NCBI GenBank assembly: GCA_947482825.1
Contig: CANKMT010000032.1
Location: forward strand, 1 to 52,573
Direction of reading: 5' to 3'
From: Betaproteobacteria bacterium
GTDB taxonomy: Bacteria; Pseudomonadota; Gammaproteobacteria; Burkholderiales; SG8-39
Length of the DNA stretch: 52,573 nucleotides
The translations under genes and the position numbers were made by a program. The notes under the pieces were generated by a model. That model did no database searches. It had not been told where the DNA came from and worked only from the letters and a program-made list of their open reading frames with translations. Shown here piece after piece: positions 7,504 through 16,240 of the stretch; position 1 is the first letter of the stretch, and each line of letters opens with the position of its first letter.

Positions 7504-9894
7504 CTAGGCCCTTTCCTTGGAGGTTGAGGACTGTGCGTCCCGGATCGCGCGCCAAACGCGCAGGGGCGTGGCCGGCATGTCGAGGTGCGCGACTCCGCGC
7601 ACCGATAGGGCATCCCGCACCCCGCTCATCACCGCGGCGAGCGACGCCGTGCAGCCCGATTCTCCGCAACCCTTGACCCCGAGCGGATTGGTCTTGCAGG
7701 GCACTTCGTTCCGCGCCCAACCGAATTGCGGCACGTCGTCGGCGCGCGGCAGGCCGTAGTCCATGAAGCTGCCGGTCAGCAACTGGCCCGAGGCCGGGTC
7801 GTGCACGAGTTCCTCCATCAGCGCCTGGCCGATGCCCTGCACGAGGCCGCCGTGCACCTGGCCTTCGAGCAGCATCGGATTCACCACCACGCCGAAATCG
7901 TTGACCGCGGTGTACGCCACGATCTTGACCTCCCCGGTGTCAGGGTCGACTTCCACTTCGCAGATGTGGCAGCCCGAAGGCAGGCTGTAGGCGGTCGGCT
8001 TGTAGTAGTCGCTGGCTTCCAGCCCCGGTTCGATGTCCTTGGGCAGCTCAACCGAGTGTGCCGCGCGGGCGACTTCGACGATCGACACGCGCCGGTCGGT
8101 CCCCGAAATGACGAACGAGCCGCCGCTATCGCTGACTTCGAATTCGATGTCGGAGGAGGGCGCCTCGAGCAGGTGCGCGGCGATCAGGCGGCCCTTGTCG
8201 ATGATGATCCGCGCAGAGTGGACGATCGCGGTGCCCGTCACCGTGGTCTCGCGCGAGCCGCCGGTGCCGGAAGCCACGCCGGTCCTGTCGCTGTCGCCCT
8301 GCAGGATGTGGATGTGGCCGATGTCGAGGCCGAGCTGCTGCGAGACGATCTGCTTGAAGGTCGTCACGTGCCCCTGGCCGTTGGCCTGGGCGGTGGTGGC
8401 GACGGTCAGCAGGCCTTGCGGATCGAAGGCGAGGTTTACATGGCTGTCGTAGTAACCGTCGGGCTCCTGGTAGACCGAGAGCCCGTAGCCGAGCAGCTTG
8501 CCGCGCGCCGCGGCCGCCTTGCGCCGCGCCTCGAAGCCGGCGCGATCGGTGAGGCGCAAGGCGTCGTCGAGGTTCTTCTCGAATTCGCCGGAATCGAACA
8601 CGAGGCCCACCGGCGAGGTGTAGGGAACGGTGCTGATGATGTTCAGGCGCCGCAGTTCCGCGCGGTCGCGCGCGGTCTCGCGCGCAGCCGCATCGACGAG
8701 GCACTCGATGAAATAGGTGAACTCGGGCTTGCCCGCGCCACGGTACGCAACCACCGGCACGGTGTTGGTATACGCGACACGCGATTCGAGGTGGTAGCAG
8801 GCAATTTCGTAAAGCCCGGTGATGCAGCGGCTGCCGCCGGTGGTCGGAATTGTGATCGCGCTGGCCGAGGTGTAGGCCCCGGTGTTCGAGACGACGCGTC
8901 CGCGTACGCCGAGGAAGCGGCCATTCGCATCGAGCGCCAGTTCGCCGTACATGACGTGATCGCGCGCCGCGCCGTCGCACAGGAAAGACTCCGCTCGATC
9001 GGCAAACCAGGTCACCGGCCGCGAGAGGTCTTTGGCCGCAAACAGCACCGCTACATATTCCGGATAGGCCGAGATCTTCATGCCGAACGAGCCGCCGACT
9101 TCGGGCGTCAGCACGCGCAGGGCCAAAGGGTCGGCAACGATCCCGGTCGAGGCAATGCCGGCCTGGATGCTCTTGCTCCCTTGGGTCGGCGCATGCAGCG
9201 TGTAGCGTCCGGTGGTCGGATCGAACTCGCCCGCAGCGCCGCGCGGTTCGATCGGCGCGGCGGAAACGCGGTTCAGGACGACTTCGAGTTTCGTCACATG
9301 CGCGGCGCCGGCGAAGGCTGCGTCGGTCTTTGCCCGATCGCCGCCTTCCCAGTCGAGCGCGATGTTGCCTGCCGCTTTGTCGTGGAGCAAGGGGGCTTGG
9401 TCGCCGAGCGCACGGCGCGGATCGGTGACCTGGGGAAGTTCTTCGTAGTCGACCAAGACCAGTTCGGCGGCATCCCGCGCCTGGACTGCGGTCTCCGCGA
9501 CCACCATCGCCACGGCCTCCCCCGGGAAGCGCACGCGTCCCTCGGCCAGCACCGGCCGCGCGATCGAGGCGGGCGAAGAGCCGTTGCGATTCTTTTGCGC
9601 AACCGTGGATTGCATCGGACCTATCGCTGCGGCTTGCAGGTCCTTAGAGGTATAGATTGCGAGCACGCCGGGCGCTTTGGCCGCATCGCCCGTGTCGATC
9701 GACAGGATCTTCGCGTGTACATGCGGCGAGCGCACGTACACCGCATGCGCAGCGCCGGGCAGGGCGAGGTCGTCGATGAAACGGCCGTTGCCTTTGAGCA
9801 GCGCATCGTCTTCGAGCCGCAGCACCGGTTGGCCGATGCGCAGCTGGCCGGAGTTATGCGAGAGGTCTGGGGTTGTCGAGGGCGGGGATTGCAT
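7504..9894 (-). CDS. Molybdopterin-binding large subunit, xanthine dehydrogenase/CoxL family
   Basis: 796 aa, full length. The N-terminal RLEDDALLKGNGRFIDDL is the standard family start. The molybdenum-site loop is PVVAYRGAGKPEF (near residue 383), and the catalytic glutamate is in VKGCGESGC (near 744). The loop lacks the cysteine of form I CO dehydrogenase (AYRCSFR), so a CO dehydrogenase role is unlikely; this group hydroxylates aromatic or N-heterocyclic C-H bonds or aldehydes. No iron-sulfur or FAD subunit gene adjoins it, unlike the set at 46.7-50.3 kb. Start ATG 9894 has AGGAAAGA upstream. It is followed 2 nt later by the BCAT gene. Confidence 0.9.
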   Translation of the reverse strand: MQSPPSTTPDLSHNSGQLRIGQPVLRLEDDALLKGNGRFIDDLALPGAAHAVYVRSPHVHAKILSIDTGDAAKAPGVLAIYTSKDLQAAAIGPMQSTVAQKNRNGSSPASIARPVLAEGRVRFPGEAVAMVVAETAVQARDAAELVLVDYEELPQVTDPRRALGDQAPLLHDKAAGNIALDWEGGDRAKTDAAFAGAAHVTKLEVVLNRVSAAPIEPRGAAGEFDPTTGRYTLHAPTQGSKSIQAGIASTGIVADPLALRVLTPEVGGSFGMKISAYPEYVAVLFAAKDLSRPVTWFADRAESFLCDGAARDHVMYGELALDANGRFLGVRGRVVSNTGAYTSASAITIPTTGGSRCITGLYEIACYHLESRVAYTNTVPVVAYRGAGKPEFTYFIECLVDAAARETARDRAELRRLNIISTVPYTSPVGLVFDSGEFEKNLDDALRLTDRAGFEARRKAAAARGKLLGYGLSVYQEPDGYYDSHVNLAFDPQGLLTVATTAQANGQGHVTTFKQIVSQQLGLDIGHIHILQGDSDRTGVASGTGGSRETTVTGTAIVHSARIIIDKGRLIAAHLLEAPSSDIEFEVSDSGGSFVISGTDRRVSIVEVARAAHSVELPKDIEPGLEASDYYKPTAYSLPSGCHICEVEVDPDTGEVKIVAYTAVNDFGVVVNPMLLEGQVHGGLVQGIGQALMEELVHDPASGQLLTGSFMDYGLPRADDVPQFGWARNEVPCKTNPLGVKGCGESGCTASLAAVMSGVRDALSVRGVAHLDMPATPLRVWRAIRDAQSSTSKERA

Positions 9895-10010
9895 CGCGAA
9901 AGATCTTTCCTGGCTTGCTGGAGCGTCCCGATGGTACTTCGAACGCGCGGTTTCGGGACCTTCATTTTGCTGCAGAATGGGACGAGGAGAATTGACGAAA
10001 AGGAACGCGA

Positions 10011-10529
10011 ATGAACTTGTCCGAAGGCCCGCGTTACCTCACGGCCACCGACACGCAGGGCCTCGGCCTCACGATCGGCCGCATCGCCGATGTGCTGGAG
10101 GAAGCGTTCCGGCACAAGGCCGCGGGCCACGTGGTGTCGCCCCCGATGACCTTCTTCCACCGCGAGACCGGCGGCTGGTTCAACTCGATGGTGTGTTCGA
10201 TCGCGCCGGGGTGTCTCTACATTTCGCTGGACCGCGATTCGTACATTACCGACGAAGCAGTATCGGCGATGGACCTCGTGTTCTCGGACGACCGCGAGGC
10301 CCTGGTCCACGCGCGCGAGCACGAAAACGCCTTCCACGCGGTCTCGCGCGTCGATGCGGACCTGACGCAGATCGCAGCAGGCGGCGCGGTCACGCGGCGG
10401 AGCGCGCAGGACAAGATCGCCGTGTTCGTAAACGGCCTCGGCATCGAGGACCTGGCCGCGGCGATCGAGATCTACAGGCGTGCGCAGGAAATGCAGGCCG
10501 GCACTGTCCTGCCGGCCCAGTTCGGCTGA
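10011..10529 (+). pseudogene. Ornithine cyclodeaminase/mu-crystallin relative lacking its Rossmann domain
   Basis: An intact 172-codon frame with an AAAAGGAA ribosome site, but about half the size of the family (roughly 310-380 aa). Residues 1-65 match the N-terminal domain, ending at GGWFNSMVCSIAP. Residues 66-172 match the C-terminal segment that folds back onto it (VFSDDREAL, then DKIAVFVNGLGIEDLAAAIE). The NAD-binding Rossmann domain with its GxG loop, which should lie between, is absent, and the join is in frame. Either an in-frame deletion left a dead gene, or a Rossmann-less paralogue survives. Catalysis by the known mechanism is not possible. Divergent from the CoxL-like gene. Confidence 0.75.
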
Positions 10530-10781
10530 CGCAGTCCCGCAGGCCCGATGGCAGCATTTCGCCTCGCGAGCCAATAACGGCGAGGGGGTCGATCAAAAAA
10601 TGGCAGCAATTGGTGGCTTGCGGAGGCGCCGTGCCGATGCGCCGGTCGAAGCAGCGCAGCGCGGCGCGAATGCAGGAAGCCATGCCGTCCGGAAGGTTAT
10701 GCTGGCGGCCCGAAGCAGGTAGTATTTTGCATGGCGACCCGGACACGGCGTGGACCACACGAAAAAACAAGGAGGCAGTTC

Positions 10782-11759
10782 ATGGTTCGTCGTTTCTCGT
10801 CGTTCGCGCAAGCGCTGCTCGCGCTGGCCGGATTCTGCATTTCGCTCCACGCGGCCGCGCAGGCTTTCCCCTCGCGAGCGATCACCATCATCGTTCCCTA
10901 TCCCCCGGGCGGACTCATCGACCTCGTTGCGCGCGCCTTGCAGCAGCCGTTCCAGGCCGAGCTCGGCCAGCCTGTGGTGATCGAGAACCATGCCGGCGCG
11001 GGCGGCAACGTCGGCGCCGAACTGGTGGCCCGTTCGGCGCCCGACGGTTACACGCTCCTGCTCGCGAACCCGTCGCTCGCGATCAGCCCGACGCTGTATC
11101 GCAAGCTCAACTACCGGCCGATCGAAGATTTCGCCTATGTGGGGCAATACGGCGCGGTGCCCAATGTCCTCGTCGTGAACATGTCTCTGCCGGTCAAGAC
11201 AGCCCAGGACCTCATCGCCTACGCAAGGAAGCATCCCGGCAAGCTCAACTATGGGTCTCCCGGGTACGGCACCTCGCCGCAGCTCTCGAGCGAGCTGTTC
11301 AAGGTGATGTCGAACACTTTCATCGTCCATATCCCGTTTCGCGGTGCCGGCCCGGCCACCGCGGCGCTGCTGGGCGGGGAAATCGACATGCTGATCGACA
11401 ACATCCCGCCGCAGGTGCCGCAGATCAAGGCGGGCAAGGTGCGGGCGCTTGCGGTCACCAGCCTCAAGCGCGTCAACGTGCTGCCCGATGTGCCGACGAT
11501 GGACGAGATCGGGCTGAAGGGCTACGAGATCTCGTCCTTTTTCGGGCTGGTCGCGCGCGCCGGCACGCCGCGCGAATCGATCCTCAAGCTGAACGCGGCG
11601 TTGAACAAGTCTTCGCGCGACCCGAAAATGCGCGAGGTGCTCGAATCGCGCGGCGCAACCATGATCGAAGGCACGCCCGAGGACTTCCTCAACTTCATCA
11701 AGAAGGAGACCGCCAAGTTCGCGCCGGTGATCAAGCGCGCCGGCGTCGTCGTCGAGTAG
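10782..11759 (+). CDS. Bug/TctC-family periplasmic solute-binding protein (copy 2)
   Basis: 325 aa. ATG 10782 has a perfect AAGGAGG site; an earlier in-frame ATG at 10731 would add 17 charged residues before the signal peptide and is rejected. Signal peptide MVRRFSSFAQALLALAG up to AAAQ-AFPSR. Family loops are PYPPGGLIDLVARA and SAPDGYTLLLAN. It is followed at once by a palindromic repeat that separates it from the convergent TPR gene. It stands alone: the preceding 250 bp contain no convincing gene. Ligand unknown; no transporter membrane genes are nearby. Confidence 0.93.
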   Translation: MVRRFSSFAQALLALAGFCISLHAAAQAFPSRAITIIVPYPPGGLIDLVARALQQPFQAELGQPVVIENHAGAGGNVGAELVARSAPDGYTLLLANPSLAISPTLYRKLNYRPIEDFAYVGQYGAVPNVLVVNMSLPVKTAQDLIAYARKHPGKLNYGSPGYGTSPQLSSELFKVMSNTFIVHIPFRGAGPATAALLGGEIDMLIDNIPPQVPQIKAGKVRALAVTSLKRVNVLPDVPTMDEIGLKGYEISSFFGLVARAGTPRESILKLNAALNKSSRDPKMREVLESRGATMIEGTPEDFLNFIKKETAKFAPVIKRAGVVVE

Positions 11760-11764
11760 GGCAA

Positions 11765-11830
11765 AAAATCGGGGACAGACCACGTTTTCCTGCCAGAAAA
11801 CATGGTCTGTCCCCGATTTTCCCCGATTTT
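11765..11830. repeat. Palindromic repeat A1 between convergent genes (REP/terminator-like)
   Basis: Two 25-nt arms (11765-11789 and 11796-11820) pair with one mismatch around a 6-nt loop. The core is GGGGACAGACC / GGTCTGTCCCC, flanked by AAAATC / GATTTT. The right end CCCCGATTTT is then repeated once in tandem (11821-11830). It fills the 73-bp gap between the Bug stop and the TPR gene stop. A GC stem ending in a T run in both directions could act as a bidirectional terminator. Shares its core with the copy at 24952-25043. Confidence 0.85.
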
Positions 11831-11832
11831 CG

Positions 11833-13491
11833 TCAGGCGCGCTTGCCGAAGGCGGCGAGGCCGCGATTCACGCGCGAGAGCACCGGGCCCCATTCGCCCG
11901 GCTTTTGCTGCCGGTACAGGCGGGCGGTCGGGTACCAGGGGCTGTCCTCCCGCTCGAGCAGCCAGCACCAGTGCGGGTAGGCGGCGAGCAGCACCCACAC
12001 CGGCTTGCCGATGGCGCCGGCCCAATGGGCCCATGCGCTGTCCACGGTGATCACGAGGTCGAGCGCGGCGAGCATTTCGGCCGTCTCCTTGAAGCCCGCG
12101 CCGGCGTGGCCGAAGTTGGCGCGCCTTTCGACCACCGCGAGTTCCTCCGTGCTCAGGTCCTTTTGCAGGCTCACGAATCGCAGGCCCTGAACGTCGAGCA
12201 AGGGCTGCAGGTCGGCCAGCCGGAGGCTGCGCTCTCGCTCGCTGGGGTTGGCCGGGTCGCCCCTCCAGCACAACCCGACAAGGTGCGTGCCTCCGCGCGC
12301 GAGCTTTTTCTTCCAAGCGGTGACCGGTTGTTTCTCGAATGAGAGGTACGGCACGTCGGTCGGCACGGTCTCGAGCGTCGTTTCGAACGCGAGCGGCAGC
12401 GAAGCAAACGGGCTATGGAAATCGAAAGCGGGCAGGGGGTCGCCGCGCGCGATCACGCTCGTGGCGCCGATGCCGCGCAACAGGGGTTTGAGCTCGGACT
12501 GCACCTCGAGGACGACCTTGGCGCCTTTCGCGGCGACCCTCTTCGCGTATCTCGCGAAGAGGATGGTGTCACCGGGCTCCTGGTCGGCATGCAGCAGCAC
12601 CGTCTTGCCCTTGAGGGGCTGGGCGCCCAGCCATGCGGGTTGGGCAAACCCGCGGGCCGACGAGGGATAGGCCCTGAAACGGGATTCGTACTTCTTCCAG
12701 CCATCGGCATACTCGCCAGTGAGCAGCAGGCAAATCGATTCGTGCATCTGCGCGAGCGCGAAATCCGGCTGCAGGCGCAGGGCTTCCCGGTGGCTGGCAA
12801 GGGCTTCGGCGGGGCGCAGCAGGTTCTGCAGGACGCTGCCGCGTCCGTCGTGGGCCACGTAGATGCCCGGGTTGGCGGCCAGCGCCTTGTCGAACGCGGC
12901 CAGCGCCTCTTCGAGCCGGCCCAGGTCCCTAAGCACACCGCCTCGATTGGTCAGCGCGTCGATGAAGCCGGGGTTGGCTTCAAGCGCCTTGTCGAAACAG
13001 GCAAGGGCCTCTTCGAACCGTTTCATCGTCATCAGCAGGACGCCGCGGTTGCTCCATGCGGCCGGGAATTGCGGGTTCGCCTTCAGCGCCGCTTCACAGC
13101 TTGCGAGTCCCTCCTCGAGCCGCCCCAGCGCATGCAGCACGATCGCGCGGTTGCTCAAGGCTTCCAGGTAGAGGGGGTTGAGCACGAGCGCGCGGTCGTA
13201 GCAGGCCAGGGCGTCGTCGAATCGCTGCGCCGCCCGGCGCACTTCGCCCAGGCTGTTCAGGAAGCCGGGTTCCTGCGGCAGCGCCTGGAGGGCCTTGCCG
13301 ACCAGTTCCGCGGCGAGATCGTGCCGGCCGACCGCAAGCGCTATCAGGCCCAGAACGTGGTTGGCCACCGGTTGCTGAGGATCGGCGTTGAGGACCAGCC
13401 GGCAGCACTGCTCCGCCTGTTCGAGCCGGCCCGACTGGTAGTTGGCTACCGCGAACTGGAGCGCATCGGCCAGGGTCAGTTCGGTGGGCAC
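11833..13491 (-). CDS. TPR protein with C-terminal glycosyltransferase-9-like domain
   Basis: 552 aa from a GTG start. Residues 1 to about 270 are tandem TPR helix pairs with the A-x-x-x-Y/F-x-x-A-L motif (FDDALACYDRALVLNPLYLE, FEEALACFDKALEANPGF). The second half resembles the GT-B/heptosyltransferase-type domain often fused to TPRs in betaproteobacteria: VLLHADQEPGDTILFARY, LVGLCWRGDPANPSERERS, and ITVDSAWAHWAGAIGKPVWV near the end, where the nucleotide-sugar site lies. A role in polysaccharide or protein glycosylation is possible but unproven. Last gene of the operon that starts with the acyl-CoA ligase; 13 bp after the frameshifted cupin. Confidence 0.82.
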   Translation of the reverse strand: MPTELTLADALQFAVANYQSGRLEQAEQCCRLVLNADPQQPVANHVLGLIALAVGRHDLAAELVGKALQALPQEPGFLNSLGEVRRAAQRFDDALACYDRALVLNPLYLEALSNRAIVLHALGRLEEGLASCEAALKANPQFPAAWSNRGVLLMTMKRFEEALACFDKALEANPGFIDALTNRGGVLRDLGRLEEALAAFDKALAANPGIYVAHDGRGSVLQNLLRPAEALASHREALRLQPDFALAQMHESICLLLTGEYADGWKKYESRFRAYPSSARGFAQPAWLGAQPLKGKTVLLHADQEPGDTILFARYAKRVAAKGAKVVLEVQSELKPLLRGIGATSVIARGDPLPAFDFHSPFASLPLAFETTLETVPTDVPYLSFEKQPVTAWKKKLARGGTHLVGLCWRGDPANPSERERSLRLADLQPLLDVQGLRFVSLQKDLSTEELAVVERRANFGHAGAGFKETAEMLAALDLVITVDSAWAHWAGAIGKPVWVLLAAYPHWCWLLEREDSPWYPTARLYRQQKPGEWGPVLSRVNRGLAAFGKRA

Positions 13492-13504
13492 GGCGCTCGG
13501 GAGG

Positions 13505-14204
13505 CTAGAACCCGAACAGGTCCGGCGCCCGGCCCTCGGCCCACTTCACCGGGCCTTCGGACCATGCATGGAAGGCGGCGCCGAAATCGCTTTCGATCGA
13601 AACAGTGGTGCCCGGCTCGATCACCACGAAGCAGTTGGCCCACGCCGCCTTGCCCCCGATGCGCAGGTCGCCTGCGCGCACCCAGAGTTCGAGGGGTGCG
13701 GTCGTGGTGAACGGCGAGGTCTTCGATCCGGGAATCAGGCCCAGCGTCGGGTTCGGCTTCGGGATCCGGGTTGCAGATCGAGCCGAAACGCGGCCCGGTG
13801 TGCAGCGCGTAATCGCGGTCGGTCGCTTCCGGGTAGATCACCGGAGCCTCAAGTCGCGAGACGAGCAGCGTCTTCTGGTAGGCGATCGCGTCGTGCGTTG
13901 CGCCCTTGAGGTTGATGCCGGTCTGGTGCAGGACGATGGGTCCCTGGTAGTCGGTGAGGCTGCCGTCCAGCACGAAGCTGGTTGCGACGCCGAGGTGCTG
14001 GTGCAGGCCGCTCCTGGTCAGCGGCTCGAACCCGACCAGGCCGAGGAAGCGCCCCTTGTCGCGGTCTTCGCGCACCGGCTTGAGCGAAAGCCCGGTCTTG
14101 CCCGCGGAATGCCATTTGAGAGTTTCGGCATCGTAGACGCTGACGCTCTTGGCGTTCGGCCTGACGCGTTTTTTCGCAGAGGCGAGGTGCACTGGGCGCG
14201 GCAT
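13505..14204 (-). pseudogene. ChrR-type cupin protein, frameshifted
   Basis: Translation from ATG 14204 (TAGGAG site) gives a cupin with GLHQHLGVATSFVLDGSLTD and later YALHTGPRFGSICNPDPE. Near 13748 the homology jumps to another frame, which continues as PTLGLIPGSKTSPFTTT and ends FHAWSEGPVKWAEGRAPDL before a TAG at 13505. The span, 700 nt, is one more than a multiple of three, consistent with a single-base indel in a GAACCCGACG context. Staying in the first frame gives an Arg/Gly-rich tail with no homology. Cupins of this type bind a metal through clustered histidines. A true mutation or an assembly error is equally possible. Confidence 0.75.
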
Positions 14205-14214
14205 TGATGGACTC

Positions 14215-15096
14215 CTACTTCTTCTCCGGCAGCGCGTACTTCGCTTCGAGCGCGTCGAACACGTCTTTGTTGACTGCTTTCTGGCGCTCGGCGAACCCGG
14301 CAAGCATGTGCTCGGCGCCCTTGAGCGACCCGGTTTTGTGCAAGTGGGCAAGGGCCTGCTGCATGCCGGCCAGCGCGGCCTGCAGCGCGGTATTTGCATA
14401 GAGGACGCCGCTGAAACCGAGGGCCCTGAGTTCTTCATGCTCGGGCATTGGCGTTTTTCCACCGAACACGATGTTGAGGATCGCGAGGCCCGGGACGACT
14501 TTGGGAATCTTGCGGATTTCTTCCAGGCTGACTGGAGCCTCGAGGAAGGTCGCCTCCGCCCCGGCTTCGTGATATTTCACCAGCCGCTCGACCGCGGCCT
14601 CGAAGCCCTCGACCGCGCGCGAATCGGTGCGCGCGATGATGATGAAGTTGGGGTCGGTCCTCGCGTCCACGGCGGCCTTGATCTTCTGCACCATCTCGTC
14701 CGCGGCGATCACCGCTTTTCCGGAGAAGTGGCCGCAGCGCTTGGGGAAGTCCTGGTCTTCGATCTGGATCGCGCTCGCGCCGGAGCGTTCCAGTACGCGG
14801 ATCGTGCGAGCCATGTTGAGCGCGTTGCCGAAGCCGGTGTCGCCATCGACGACCAGCGGGAGCTTCACCGCGTCGCGGATCGCCGCGACGTGCGAGGCCA
14901 CTTCGGTCAGCGTGGTGAGGCCGATGTCGGGCATGCCGAGGAACGTATTGGCGATGCCGGCGCCGGTGATGTAGATCGCATTGAAACCGGCATCCTCGAT
15001 CGCTCGCGCCGCGAGCGCATTGGCCGCACCGGGTAACAACGTCGCCTGGCGTGATTCGAGGAGCTTCCTGAAATGGAGGTTGATCGCGGGATTCAT
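14215..15096 (-). CDS. Isocitrate lyase/PEP mutase family lyase
   Basis: 293 aa, the size of methylisocitrate lyase, 2,3-dimethylmalate lyase and oxaloacetate decarboxylase. TIM-barrel signatures: PLVVDGDTGFGNALN (Mg-binding Asp), IQIEDQDFPKRCGHFSGK (the KRCGH catalytic loop of the C-C lyases), and IIARTDSRAVEG. The KRCGH loop favours C-C bond cleavage of a 2-hydroxy-diacid over phosphonate chemistry. It follows the PrpF-family gene by 10 bp; in known pathways PrpF/methylitaconate isomerases work alongside such lyases. So cleavage of a branched malate to pyruvate plus an acid is a reasonable guess, not a demonstration. Confidence 0.87.
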   Translation of the reverse strand: MNPAINLHFRKLLESRQATLLPGAANALAARAIEDAGFNAIYITGAGIANTFLGMPDIGLTTLTEVASHVAAIRDAVKLPLVVDGDTGFGNALNMARTIRVLERSGASAIQIEDQDFPKRCGHFSGKAVIAADEMVQKIKAAVDARTDPNFIIIARTDSRAVEGFEAAVERLVKYHEAGAEATFLEAPVSLEEIRKIPKVVPGLAILNIVFGGKTPMPEHEELRALGFSGVLYANTALQAALAGMQQALAHLHKTGSLKGAEHMLAGFAERQKAVNKDVFDALEAKYALPEKK

Positions 15097-15106
15097 GATT
15101 CGGTCT

Positions 15107-16231
15107 TCATGGGTAAACATAGCCTTCGAATAATCTGCGTGCCGTGCGGTAGAACGAGCCGCGCACCGCGCGCCACCCGCCTGCCTCGCGCACCACTTCG
15201 GCGCCGACGGTGAGCACCCCCGAGGGCATCGCGAGGCGCAGCGTGCCGTTCTTTGCGGCCCGCGCCAACTGGTGCGGGATCGTACCTTCGATTCCGGCCG
15301 CGACCGCGGTGCACAGCGAACCTGTGAGCGGCAGCGCGCGATGCGGCTGGCCGTTGGAAATGATGCGCACGGTGAGGTCGGCCGAGGCCTCGGTGAGTCT
15401 ATCGCCCGAGAGCGTGACCGCCTCCTGGGGGGCGGAGACGAAGCCGATCTGCGGCATCGACTTCTTGCGCGCCTCGTCAACGGTCTTTGCAATGCCCATC
15501 GCCACCGAGGCGTGGCAGCGGATTGTCGCGATCCTTTCGAGCAGCGCCTTGTTGCGGTCGAGGTCTTCGGGCATCTCGGTGCCTTTCAGGCCAAGGTCCT
15601 TGGCCGAAAGGAACACGCACGGGTTGGCCGCATCGACCATCGACGCTTCGATCTTTCCGATGCCGGGAATGTCGAGCACGTCGCGCGGGTTGCCGGTGGG
15701 CAGCAGCCTGCCGGTCACCGCGCCGCCGGGCGCGAGGAAGTCCAGGCGCACGGGCGACCCGGTCCCGGCCACGCCGGGAATCTCGAGCTCGCCTTCGACG
15801 ACCGCGCGGCCGTCCTTCACGTGGAAGGTCGAATTGATGATCTTCCTTGTGTTGGTATTGTGGATGCGCACGCACATCTCGCCTTCCTGCGCGGGAACGA
15901 GGCCTTCCTCGATCGCGAACGGGCCGACGGCCGAAGACATGTTGCCGCAGTTGCCGCTGTAGTCGACCCGTTCCTCGGTCACGAGGATCTGCGCGAAGGT
16001 GTAGTCGAGATCGGCATCTGGCCGCGAGGGCGGGCCGAGCACGCACACCTTGGACAAGGACGAGACGCCGCCGCCCATGCCGTTCAGTTGCCGGCCGTGC
16101 GGGTCGGGGCTGCCCATGGCGGAGAGGAACAGCGCGTCCCAGGTCGAGCGGTCCGCGGGCAGGTCGCGCAGGTGGAACATCAGCGCCTTGCTGGTGCCGC
16201 CGCGCATGAAGACGGCAGGAAGTCTCTGCAT
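15107..16231 (-). CDS. prpF: PrpF / methylitaconate isomerase family protein
   Basis: 374 aa, a typical length. The N-terminal PAVFMRGGTSKALMFH is the strongest family signature, and VDYSGNCGNMSSAVGPFAIE marks the second active-site segment with its cysteine; NPCVFLSAKDLG follows. Members isomerise unsaturated dicarboxylates: 2-methylaconitate cis-trans isomerase, 3-methylitaconate delta-isomerase, 4-oxalomesaconate tautomerase. It sits 9 bp after the DUF1499 gene and 10 bp before the lyase. No methylcitrate synthase or AcnD is seen here, so the classical propionate role is not supported by context. The prpF symbol is used in the family sense only. Confidence 0.85.
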   Translation of the reverse strand: MQRLPAVFMRGGTSKALMFHLRDLPADRSTWDALFLSAMGSPDPHGRQLNGMGGGVSSLSKVCVLGPPSRPDADLDYTFAQILVTEERVDYSGNCGNMSSAVGPFAIEEGLVPAQEGEMCVRIHNTNTRKIINSTFHVKDGRAVVEGELEIPGVAGTGSPVRLDFLAPGGAVTGRLLPTGNPRDVLDIPGIGKIEASMVDAANPCVFLSAKDLGLKGTEMPEDLDRNKALLERIATIRCHASVAMGIAKTVDEARKKSMPQIGFVSAPQEAVTLSGDRLTEASADLTVRIISNGQPHRALPLTGSLCTAVAAGIEGTIPHQLARAAKNGTLRLAMPSGVLTVGAEVVREAGGWRAVRGSFYRTARRLFEGYVYP

Positions 16232-16240
16232 GCCGGCGAT

